This document shows, in pieces, positions 53,731 through 61,424 of a DNA stretch of 64,000 bases (the stretch's first letter is position 1; the number at the start of each line of letters is the position of its first letter). This DNA comes from Peptococcaceae bacterium BRH_c4b (lineage in GTDB: Bacteria; Bacillota; Desulfotomaculia; Desulfotomaculales; Desulfocucumaceae). The stretch is from NCBI GenBank assembly GCA_000961595.1, contig LADO01000061.1, positions 1 through 64,000 of the forward strand. The letters are read 5' to 3'. The notes beneath the pieces were generated by a model. The model had not been told where the DNA came from and searched no databases. It saw nothing but the letters and a program-made list of their open reading frames with translations. Position numbers and translations under genes: made by a program.

Positions 53731-54930
53731 TTAGTAATAATAAGAACGCATTTCACATTCATAATCGTATATAGCAGAAAGCATAGAGTCACAACCATCT
53801 AAAAAATTAAATATTCCTTGCATCCAGCTATGTATATTGTTAATATCTATCGTCTGGTTAGAAAATCTATACTGTAATCCATAATTAATAGGATACCTGA
53901 AAGCATCCCCTTTCTTATCTATTTCATCTAATTTTTTGATATACGTTTCCGCTATTTCAATTTGAGATAGATCTTCTTGACTAGTTTCTGCATAATGTTC
54001 AATAACAGGCTTAACATTTTTCCATAAATCCTTGTATAAGAAATGACTATTCTTTTTAGACCTTTTTATATGGTAAGAAACACAAACTACATTTTTAGCA
54101 TATAATAGCCTTTTTAAACTAAGTTCAATTGCGTTACGAAGCAAGAAGGCAACTGGAAAAAACAATTGTGCTTTTGGCAAACCATTAGGGCGAGAAAAAA
54201 TATAAGCTGCGACATTTGAATATCCTTCAATCTGTTTATAAAAACCGTCACTCCACGGAGATTCATATAACTGGCAGTTCCCAAATCCGTGTGGTGCAAA
54301 ATGTAAAAAATTTGTACTCATGGTGCAATCAATATCGGCTTGATATTTCAAGGGATCATGATTTGGTGCTACGCATTTAAATAATATTGAATAACATTGC
54401 TCAAATCCATTTGCCATACGTACAACGTCAAGGAAGTTATCAGAATAATTGCTAAGAAACTCGTCTTTAAATGGATACCTAAATAAATCCGATCCTCTAT
54501 CAATATATTCCATATTTGTTAAGTATTCGTTAATCCAATTTATCTCATCGGCATTAAGTGGAATAACCGGTAAGGCCGACTTGTAATATGTAAACAAAGC
54601 CTCAGTATTATGTTTATATTGGGTAAAAGCATTTGTGATTTGATAGTTATTGTTTATACTAGGTATAATTAGTGCTTTACATAACAACTCAATGGCTTGC
54701 CTATACATATACATGCCTGGGAGGAACCACATATCGCTTTTTATGTTGTCATGGCCGGAATTCACAATTTCCGAAAGTGTTGCATGAGCGCACACAAAAT
54801 ATGACTCTGCCATTAAGATAAAATCATCATAGATGTTATTAGTCCAGGTAATGTGCGCTGTATATGCCGGACTTTTTATATCATAAAAATCGCTATCAGT
54901 AGCTAACCAAAATTTATCAGGCTTTATCAT
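53731..54930 (-). CDS. Unknown protein with two HEPN-like repeats (island gene F)
   Basis: 399 residues. Two halves share a pattern: RQAIELLCKALI (77-88) with KHNTEALF and RGSDLFRYP (145-153), and RNAIELSLKRLL (265-276) with SHFLYKDLW and KKGDAFRYP (339-347). This helical R-x-A-(I/V)-E-L arrangement resembles HEPN-type folds, but the RxxxxH nuclease motif is not seen. Function unknown. The ATG at 54930 shares one base with the upstream stop (TAATG), with GAGG 5 bases before it. AT-rich unlike the flanking core genes. Confidence 0.78.
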   Translation of the reverse strand: MIKPDKFWLATDSDFYDIKSPAYTAHITWTNNIYDDFILMAESYFVCAHATLSEIVNSGHDNIKSDMWFLPGMYMYRQAIELLCKALIIPSINNNYQITNAFTQYKHNTEALFTYYKSALPVIPLNADEINWINEYLTNMEYIDRGSDLFRYPFKDEFLSNYSDNFLDVVRMANGFEQCYSILFKCVAPNHDPLKYQADIDCTMSTNFLHFAPHGFGNCQLYESPWSDGFYKQIEGYSNVAAYIFSRPNGLPKAQLFFPVAFLLRNAIELSLKRLLYAKNVVCVSYHIKRSKKNSHFLYKDLWKNVKPVIEHYAETSQEDLSQIEIAETYIKKLDEIDKKGDAFRYPINYGLQYRFSNQTIDINNIHSWMQGIFNFLDGCDSMLSAIYDYECEMRSYYY

Positions 54931-55988
54931 TAGCACCTCGTTTTATTGTTTTGACTTATAATCCTGATGATATTAACGGTTGTTGTAACAGCGCTATAAC
55001 ACAATTCTGCATCTAAAGATGTAGCTGTGCGATTATGTGTTAGCTCGTTAGAAAAATCTATTGCTGTTTTAGCAAACTTTAATTCACGAGGGTTATCTCT
55101 ATGTTTAAGACAATAGTTAATATAGGCTTCAAGCATTCTCTTGGAATCAGCCTTTCCAATGTCTGTTCCGTCTGCAGATGGATGCTTATCCTTATCGAAT
55201 ACTAATTGGGCTAAAGTTATTAAAACCTCTCGACCATACATTCCGACAGATTGGTAATCTTCTGTTATAGAGGCACTTACCAGTACTTCTTTCATTCTTA
55301 TAATCGCATTATCGACTTTTTCCCAGCCTATCGGTATGTAAACTGATAAAGAATTGTCCTGCACTTTAGAGTTGGTTACAATGCTGATAATTTCAGAATA
55401 TAAATCTTTTATATATGTTCTGCGGCTTTGATAGGTGGTAAGCTTTTTTTCATTGTAATCATTATAAAAATCCCATAAATCTTCATATTTGTTAGGATTT
55501 GTTAAACATATCTTTTTTAATAAGGAGCAAAGATATTGATGTTCTGTCTTATACTGTTCATTGATATCTTGTATTCTTAACACGCCTGTTCCGACTTTGG
55601 TTAAAACTTCTTTTTCATGCTCCAACTTTTCAAGAATAGTCTGTTTGCTTTCAGTAGCATCAAGGGCTTCCCAATCAACAAAGTGTTCTATCTTTGCAAC
55701 AAATAACACATGCTGGATAACATCTGACTCATCACGATAAAAGCTATGCAGTGCTGTCTCGACGATTTCTTGATAGGTTTCTTTGTTATCATAAATTCCG
55801 AAGTAATCATCAAAATTCAGCTGGAAAACCAAATCATAAAAATCAATTCCACCATTCCAATTGTCATGATAACGCCATTCCATCACATATTCTGACTTTT
55901 TGATTAATTCTATTATTTGTGTATGCTTGCTTAATCTTAAATTTTGGATTATCATTGAAACTATTTTATCTAACAGTTCTGCAGCCAT
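54930..55988 (-). CDS. Unknown helical protein (island gene E)
   Basis: 352 residues, mostly helical. The C-terminal 110 residues carry YGREVLITLAQLVF, DSKRMLEAYINYCL and ELTHNRTATSLDAEL, a pattern recurring in uncharacterised bacterial proteins. I know no name for it. The N-terminal half has a Trp-rich segment (WRYHDNWNGGIDFYDLVF). It is translationally coupled to gene F and likely part of one complex with it (inference). Confidence 0.75.
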   Translation of the reverse strand: MAAELLDKIVSMIIQNLRLSKHTQIIELIKKSEYVMEWRYHDNWNGGIDFYDLVFQLNFDDYFGIYDNKETYQEIVETALHSFYRDESDVIQHVLFVAKIEHFVDWEALDATESKQTILEKLEHEKEVLTKVGTGVLRIQDINEQYKTEHQYLCSLLKKICLTNPNKYEDLWDFYNDYNEKKLTTYQSRRTYIKDLYSEIISIVTNSKVQDNSLSVYIPIGWEKVDNAIIRMKEVLVSASITEDYQSVGMYGREVLITLAQLVFDKDKHPSADGTDIGKADSKRMLEAYINYCLKHRDNPRELKFAKTAIDFSNELTHNRTATSLDAELCYSAVTTTVNIIRIISQNNKTRC

Positions 55989-56172
55989 ATCTGTACCTCG
56001 TTATTATATTTCCAAAAAATAATTGTTCCAATTTTGTTTCATTTACTCTCAGTAGGTGGAAACTTGTTTTTGGGCTTCACCTATTTTATCAAAAATAGAA
56101 GACAATTTGCTAGTTGTCATAATTTTGATTCACATTATTAGCCTAATACCTATCCAGTTCACCTGCGTCCCG

Positions 56173-57081
56173 TTAAAACAGCATATCAAGCAAATCATCG
56201 GTATTTGTTCGGTATATATCGGCTATGTATCTCCCAATACCATCAAGACCAGGAAATAAAGCTTTTTCATTGATTCCGCAAATATTCAATTGCTTTAATA
56301 TGCTGTATTTATAGCATGACGATATTTTAAATTGAAATATAAAGCGCGTATCGTATAATTTTTCATATCTTATGCCTTCTGGGGATAAAACCATATATTC
56401 GTTTTCGGTGATCATTTCCCCTAAAGGGCGAGTATCTGTTCCCCAGATCAGAAAACGGCTACTCTGTGCTATCATGCGTTGATCAATATAGTAGGGAATA
56501 TAAGAAACCGGTCGTTTCATCTCGATTTTCTGAGGATCATAATCAAAAGAGCCTTTCATTTCAGCAATCATAGAATTGATAATTTGCTGTTTGCTGATGG
56601 GCTCGTTGTGTATAACAAAATCGGACTGCCTGTACCAATGACAAAAGTTTGTTTCGTTCATAACCCAAACTAAACCATCTGTTTCTGACTTATCCTTACA
56701 ACAAAAGTACAGAGCCACCAAAGGATTAGACGTAAAATCCAATAGTCGTGTTGGAACACCAAAATGCTGAGCATATTCCATCCACAATAAATAATCATCT
56801 CTTTGTATATTAGAAATGTAACTGCTAGCTTCTTTTATAAAGTGGCTTAGTATTTCATATTCATGAGCACAATACAATTTTGCATTGCCTGAAATACCAC
56901 TTTCATTCAGAATGATTTCTCGGTATATTCCGGGAAGTAATGGATAAGAACTATTACATACGCCACGGTAGGAGAAGTCCATTTCTTTCGCTGAGTGAGA
57001 AAACTGAAGTTTTAATTTTTCCAGTACAACCATAAACTCTTTTAGCGAGTTAATTTCATGCGGTTGCATATTGTGCACCAC
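56173..57081 (-). CDS. FRG-domain protein (island gene D)
   Basis: 302 residues. FSYRGVCNSSYPLLPGIYR at 36-54 and YAQHFGVPTRLLDFTSNPLVALYFC at about 103-127 are the FRG domain signatures (Phe/Tyr-Arg-Gly). The family is found in defence islands and phages and some members are believed to be toxins. The catalytic chemistry is not known to me. A start at Met5 is also possible. Confidence 0.88.
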   Translation of the reverse strand: MVHNMQPHEINSLKEFMVVLEKLKLQFSHSAKEMDFSYRGVCNSSYPLLPGIYREIILNESGISGNAKLYCAHEYEILSHFIKEASSYISNIQRDDYLLWMEYAQHFGVPTRLLDFTSNPLVALYFCCKDKSETDGLVWVMNETNFCHWYRQSDFVIHNEPISKQQIINSMIAEMKGSFDYDPQKIEMKRPVSYIPYYIDQRMIAQSSRFLIWGTDTRPLGEMITENEYMVLSPEGIRYEKLYDTRFIFQFKISSCYKYSILKQLNICGINEKALFPGLDGIGRYIADIYRTNTDDLLDMLF

Positions 57082-57140
57082 CTTATGTGTTACGCTTTAG
57101 TTTTTAACATTATTTGTTAAATCCATAAAGTCTGCAATTA

Positions 57141-58031
57141 TCAATGACCCCTTTTTTTCCATTTCAATAAAGTTATCAAATAGATAAAAACTGAAAATAA
57201 TCCAATTGCAAATATTCCGATTGCAGAACATTTTACAATAAAATAATAGCGATAGTTTTCAGTACTAAATGGAATAAATATAAGAGGTGTAAGAACACCA
57301 AATAAAGAAAATAGACCAAATACAACAAGTCCACTTTTCATGCCTTTTGGCTTTTCTAAAGCATTTTTTCGTGCCAATAGTTGGTGCCTTTGGATTTTCA
57401 ACCACTCAATAGAAGCATTCGCTTCGTTCATCTCATCTCTTGTTTTCTGATACCAATGACCGTTTAGTCTTGGCAAATTATCCGAAACAAAATCCGCAAT
57501 TGGCAAGTTTATGGAATAAGGGGAACCTGCTCTTTCTTGCTCTCGATGTATCCGCTCAATATACTTTACTGCGTATTTACACACAGTATATTCAAAATCC
57601 GCTTCAATCTCGGCTGCTAAAATATTTGGCACTCCGTCATCGTTTACTTCTTCATCTGTATTAATAAGAACATCAAAAAGCTTTTTACTAATTTTGACTG
57701 CTCTACTCCAATAAGGATTTAATTCTTCCTCAGAAATATTTAGGCGTGCTTCTTTTTTATACACCATATCCAATGATTGTCCTAAAACGGCACTCTCTAT
57801 ATTTTCCTTTATAAAGTCTAAAGCATCATCTTCGTCAAGTGCTTCCTTTGCTTCAATAGCCTTCTTCGACTTGAAACTAATTTCTTCTTCAATCTCGAAG
57901 AGGCGCGCAAGGACTTCCTCACGCTCAGTACTTAATGCGATGAGTTTGCTTGCGATAAAGCCACCTACAATTGCAATTACGGTTGCAGAACATCCTGCAA
58001 TCGTAGTTAATAAATTAGTCAATTCAAGCAT
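57141..58031 (-). CDS. Unknown membrane protein with three transmembrane segments (island gene C)
   Basis: 296 residues from the ATG at 58031 (GGGGA 8 bases upstream), which places the first membrane helix (IAGCSATVIAIVGGFIAS) at the start. A charged helical part of about 200 residues follows, then two membrane helices (GLVVFGLFSLFGVLTPLIFI and AIGIFAIGLFSVFIYLITLL). A start at 58121 is open but adds 30 unlikely residues. Not a family I recognise. Confidence 0.75.
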   Translation of the reverse strand: MLELTNLLTTIAGCSATVIAIVGGFIASKLIALSTEREEVLARLFEIEEEISFKSKKAIEAKEALDEDDALDFIKENIESAVLGQSLDMVYKKEARLNISEEELNPYWSRAVKISKKLFDVLINTDEEVNDDGVPNILAAEIEADFEYTVCKYAVKYIERIHREQERAGSPYSINLPIADFVSDNLPRLNGHWYQKTRDEMNEANASIEWLKIQRHQLLARKNALEKPKGMKSGLVVFGLFSLFGVLTPLIFIPFSTENYRYYFIVKCSAIGIFAIGLFSVFIYLITLLKWKKRGH

Positions 58032-58145
58032 ATGTACGTCCCCATTCTGCTCATCAAAACTGTAATTCCAACTTCCCTTTATAGACATTTTAGTTTCACT
58101 TATCCAACATAAGTAAAACAATTAAATTTAAAAGCCACCTATAAA

Positions 58146-58343
58146 TTATTGAAAATTAAAGTGTGTTCCACCAAAAAGTATACCGGCTATCAGTAGAAGT
58201 CTGAAAGCTTGCCAGAACGTAATTTCTTTTAGATTGAACACCTGAGGTATGGTAATATTCCAAAGCCATTGAAAAAGAAAAGTCACTAGAAATAATAGAC
58301 CAATACCTAAGACAATTAAGAGAATAATATTGGGAAGTACCAA
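58146..58343 (-). CDS. Small membrane protein, 65 aa (island gene B)
   Basis: Two hydrophobic segments flank the loop WLWNITIPQVFNLKEITFWQAFR, which looks conserved and recurs in small membrane proteins of other bacteria (from memory). Ends GGTHFNFQ. Lies 114 bases upstream of gene C on the same strand. Confidence 0.7.
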   Translation of the reverse strand: MVLPNIILLIVLGIGLLFLVTFLFQWLWNITIPQVFNLKEITFWQAFRLLLIAGILFGGTHFNFQ

Positions 58344-58416
58344 TATTTCACTTCCTTTACCAAGTGTCGTAACACATTTTCATCCAATGTTAGCACCGCC
58401 ACAGACGGCATGGGGG

Positions 58417-58611
58417 TTATTTTAATTTTTCTTCCAAGAGTTTTCTAATCTCTGTCAATTCAGTGGCTATCTTTTCGATATTCTTGAAAGAAGTTGATCG
58501 AGAAAACAATAGTTTGAAAATCAATACGGGAATAACAATTATAACAACAATTAATAATAAGAAGTTATAAATTTGGACTATTAGGGTCGCATTCAGCATA
58601 ATAATCACCAC
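58417..58611 (-). CDS. Small membrane protein with coiled-coil tail, 64 aa (island gene A)
   Basis: One transmembrane helix (IYNFLLLIVVIIVIPVLIF) is followed by a charged helix (NIEKIATELTEIRKLLEEKLK). It is the first frame of the minus-strand run. A second ATG four codons in is also possible. Small size keeps confidence moderate. Confidence 0.6.
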   Translation of the reverse strand: MVIIMLNATLIVQIYNFLLLIVVIIVIPVLIFKLLFSRSTSFKNIEKIATELTEIRKLLEEKLK

Positions 58612-58815
58612 CAGGTTATTGTTAGATTTTTTTACAATATTAGGTTACACCGGATTACATATTGTTGCAAGATTTTTATTGCACATTAAATTAACTTCAA
58701 ATGAGCAAATGCTTCCGTACAGCAATAATCCGAACCTCTTGTCTGCAGACCACAGGAAAACTTCCCTTTTTAGATTCATTCCACGCAAAAGAACTCCCCC
58801 GGCGGGAGGAAACCT

Positions 58816-58906
58816 CCGAGTTATAACTCATGGGATAGCCCATGGCGGTGACCATCTGCCAGTCCGGTCTGGCTTCGCCCACCGAGTCGATGGCCTTGCG
58901 TACTCT
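58816..58906 (-). pseudogene. Relic of formate dehydrogenase alpha subunit (copy 2)
   Basis: About 30 codons read RVRKAIDSVGEARPDWQM, TAMGYPMSYNSE and then lose similarity. Compared with copy 1, 12 bases are missing net. The surrounding 58816-58924 is the right-hand direct repeat of 53007-53127. Confidence 0.78.
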
Positions 58907-59021
58907 CTAATGGAAGCATAAGAAGAAGGAAATCACAACTTGAATATGGAACATTGTAATAAAACTTTATTTCCATCTACTCTGATAATCATTACAAAAA
59001 CTCTGCGACTTCCATCTTCTC

Positions 59022-59136
59022 AGGCAATCAAAAATTTTGCGCTGTTTAGTATAATTAACAGACTTTACTTTTAGTGAATCAGGTAGTGCTCTAATAGATC
59101 ATGTAGTGTTATTCAGCGCAAAACTTCCGATTGCCT
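59022..59136. mobile_element. MITE-like 115-bp element with 23-bp inverted ends
   Basis: AGGCAATCAAAAATTTTGCG.. at 59022-59044 is the near inverse of 59114-59136, about 20/23 matches. The 69-base interior has no gene. It lies between the right fdh relic and the TA remnant. Confidence 0.65.
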
Positions 59137-59184
59137 ACTTAGAACCGTCCCCATGCTTCTGCGCGTAGGAAACCTTTGGAAAAC

Positions 59185-59227
59185 AAAAAATCCCTTACCT
59201 TAAAATTTTAAGTGTAAGGGATTTTTT
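59185..59227. repeat. Long AT-rich palindrome ending the toxin remnant
   Basis: AAAAAATCCCTTAC and GTAAGGGATTTTTT flank an inner TTAAAATTTTAA. The 43-base sequence forms a near-continuous hairpin with T-runs on both strands. It may be a terminator or an element end, and the toxin frame stops inside it. Confidence 0.65.
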
Positions 59228-59538
59228 AGTTTGTAATGAGGGGTCACATTGTAATCTTCGCTGATCACCACCAGCACCGGTCGACGTTTTGCTCCTGTTT
59301 GATCAGAGAAGTAGAAAAGGGCAGTTGCAATTTCATCTGGTTTCAGCAGCATAGGCCTTATCGACCTCCTTATTGTCCCAATCGTCAACATCTGACGCGG
59401 GTTCTGGAGAGGTATGGCCAATTTTTTCTGCAAGATTTGCAAAAGTTTCGTCTGCTGCTCTACAGGCAGCGTTTCCACCTTTTTTAACTTAACCCGCCAG
59501 AAGTCCCCTTCCTGAGCCTTCATAGCTTGCGATAGCAA
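59200..59538 (-). pseudogene. Remnant of a PemK/MazF-type toxin and its upstream partner
   Basis: The toxin-like part starts at an ATG at 59352 after AAGGAGG and reads LKPDEIATALFYFSDQTGAK, then RRPVLVVISEDYN: the N-terminal 35 or so residues of a PemK/MazF toxin. It then runs into the palindrome and stops, so the C-terminal two thirds are missing. Upstream in the same frame is VETLPVEQQTKLLQILQKK, which looks like the tail of an antitoxin, itself clipped near the IS element. Confidence 0.65.
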
Positions 59539-59628
59539 GGACGAAGGTGGGGGATGAATGGCGGGGCAGTATAAGAATCAGCAGCTAAAACACTTGTTCT
59601 GTTTTGGTTCGTCTGGTATAATATAACT

Positions 59629-60033
59629 ATGAAATACACTATAGATAAAGGTTGCCACTCAGCCTACTCACTACGGTTCCACTATGTTTGCTGCGTCAAA
59701 TACCGGCGCAAGGTACTCAAACCGGAGGTAACAGAGCACCTAAAAGAGGTAAATATAAACATTGCCGGTAGGTTTGGCGTGCAAATAATAGAACAGGAAA
59801 CCGATATGGACCACATTCGCATAATTTTCGCCTCTAAGCCGGCAGTTCAGCTTTCCAAATTCATCAACACATTGAAGTCTACCTCGGCCAGGTTGATATT
59901 CCGTGACTATCCGGAGATTAAAAAGCAATTGTGGGGCGGCAGTTTTTGGTCGCCAAGCTACTTCCTTTCAACCGTAGGGGAGGTGAAGCTCGAAGATGTC
60001 AAAAGATACGTTCAGTCTCAAGGAAATGCGTAA
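59629..60033 (+). CDS. tnpA: IS200-type transposase TnpA, probably inactive
   Basis: 134 residues. Y1 HUH transposase fold with YSLRFHYVCCVKYRRKVL and KRYVQSQGNA, in which Tyr is the catalytic residue (YVxxQ). The HUH motif, usually HxH in DHIHILF or similar, reads DHIRIIF here: CGC at 59818-59820 codes Arg where CAC would give His. One transition explains the change. Metal binding should be impaired (inference). Confidence 0.88.
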   Translation: MKYTIDKGCHSAYSLRFHYVCCVKYRRKVLKPEVTEHLKEVNINIAGRFGVQIIEQETDMDHIRIIFASKPAVQLSKFINTLKSTSARLIFRDYPEIKKQLWGGSFWSPSYFLSTVGEVKLEDVKRYVQSQGNA

Positions 60034-61120
60034 CTACAAATTTCGCATATACCCGGATCAAGAGCAAGAGCAAAAGCTGACAAAATGGCTGGAAACCTGT
60101 AGGGTAATATATAACTCAGCCCTGGCGGACAGAAAGAACCACTACTATCGAAACAGCAAGGGCTTGAGCAGAACCAGGCAGCAGGTAATCCTGAAGGCTG
60201 ATAAAGAGAAACATGATCAGGTAAAAGCCATACACTCCCAAGTAGCCCAGGAAGTGTTGTTTCGCGTAGAACGGGCCTTCAATAACTTTTACCGCAGGGT
60301 AAAAACTGGAGAAAAGCCGGGCTATCCCCGCTATAAAGGACCGGGGCAATATAAATCCCTTACCTATACCCAATTCGGCAACGGAGTGGGTGCATCGTTT
60401 CAAGATGGTATGCTTAAACTTTCCAAAATCGGCATGGTTAAGACTATCATACACCGGGAGATTGCCGGCAAAATAAAAACTTGCACCATCAAAAAAGAGT
60501 ATTCCGGTAAATGGTACGCTGTACTGGCAGTAGAGGAATACCCGGTTTTGTACTCACCGAACTGTCAGGCAATCGGGATAGACGTGGGGGTAAAGGAATT
60601 TGCCACGCTATCAAACGGTGAAACCATATCCAACCCCAAACACCTGATAAAGTCGGAGAAAAAGCTAAAAACACTGCAAAGAAGCGTATCCCGCAAAAAG
60701 AAAGGCTCCACAAACCGTATCAAGGCCAAAAAGAAACTTGCCCGGCACCACGAAAAGGTGCGTAACCAGCGTAAAGACTTCCACCACAGGGTATCCAGTA
60801 AGTTAGTCTGGAAGTACGGCAAGATAGCAGTGGAAGACTTGCAGATACAGAACATGGTAAAGAATCACAACCTGGCCAAAAGCATAACTGACGCCGGGTG
60901 GGGCGAATTTGTCTCAATGCTTACCTATAAGGCTGAAAGTGCCGGTAGGGAAGTAACAAGAGTAATGCCCCATGGCACCAGTCAGCAATGCAGTCGGTGC
61001 GGGAATATCGTTAAGAAAGACTTGTCCGTGAGAACCCATTCATGCCCACACTGTGGTCTAGTATTGGACAGGGATCATAATGCAGCTATAAACATTTTGT
61101 ATAAGGCGAAAGCCTCATAG
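59996..61120 (+). CDS. tnpB: RNA-guided endonuclease TnpB (IS605 OrfB)
   Basis: 374 residues. The RuvC catalytic set is intact: Asp in IGIDVGVKEF (196), Glu in IAVEDLQIQNM (280), Asp in LDRDHNAAIN (360). A zinc ribbon has Cys 332, 335, 350 and 353. The ATG at 59996 has GGGGAGGTG 10 bases upstream. The family-typical start is Met11 at 60026 (MRNYKFRIYP), overlapping the tnpA stop. TnpB proteins cut DNA guided by an RNA from the right end. Confidence 0.93.
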   Translation: MSKDTFSLKEMRNYKFRIYPDQEQEQKLTKWLETCRVIYNSALADRKNHYYRNSKGLSRTRQQVILKADKEKHDQVKAIHSQVAQEVLFRVERAFNNFYRRVKTGEKPGYPRYKGPGQYKSLTYTQFGNGVGASFQDGMLKLSKIGMVKTIIHREIAGKIKTCTIKKEYSGKWYAVLAVEEYPVLYSPNCQAIGIDVGVKEFATLSNGETISNPKHLIKSEKKLKTLQRSVSRKKKGSTNRIKAKKKLARHHEKVRNQRKDFHHRVSSKLVWKYGKIAVEDLQIQNMVKNHNLAKSITDAGWGEFVSMLTYKAESAGREVTRVMPHGTSQQCSRCGNIVKKDLSVRTHSCPHCGLVLDRDHNAAINILYKAKAS

Positions 61121-61266
61121 TTTGCAATAAAAATCTTGCCGCCGGAACGGTGGTATATGCCTTGGGAGTTAGGCCCGCTGGGGCTTACGATGAACCAGGA
61201 ACCTGATGAACTTTGCTTTGCCCCTGGAAGCCCCTTCCTGAGCATAGCGAAGGGAGGGGTAGTTCA
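61121..61266 (+). ncRNA. Candidate omega RNA / right end of the IS605 element
   Basis: The 146 bases after tnpB contain GCCGCCGGAACGGTGG, GGCCCGCTGGGGCTTACGAT and a 9-bp hairpin (CCCCTTCC with GGGAGGGG) ending near GTAGTTCAC. Known TnpB elements produce their guide RNA from this position, with the guide beyond the right end. Structure and boundaries are inferred only. Confidence 0.55.
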
Positions 61267-61424
61267 CGCATTCCTCTAACTCTTTGGTCATCACATTCAC
61301 CCAACTTTGATTATACCACAGGGGTAGTCTTGCCATAATGTTACTGAGGCATTTTTGGGTTAAAATGCAGTGTTCAGTGGCGTATAACATATCTCATTGT
61401 CAGTTGTAAACCTCGCGGGAACAT

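Larger units (their letters stand above)
59540..61266 (+). mobile_element. IS200/IS605-type element (tnpA, tnpB, right-end RNA)
   Basis: tnpA and tnpB overlap in the usual order and are followed by a hairpin-rich right end near 61231-61260. The left end likely lies close to 59545 where GCTTGC, GATA, GCAAG makes a small hairpin. The exact edges need a comparison with an empty site. TnpA appears damaged. Confidence 0.75.

Noticed and set aside
58697-58882. 61-codon minus-strand frame near 58.8 kb
   Set aside because: First third is the fdh relic and the rest is unrelated; a chance fusion, recorded as a pseudogene fragment.
59996-60030. Start of TnpB at 60026 instead of 59996
   Set aside because: Not firmly rejected: homology favours 60026 (Met11), but the ribosome site favours 59996, so the longer form is listed.
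61169-61390. 73-codon frame after tnpB
   Set aside because: Overlaps the IS right end and lacks a ribosome site.
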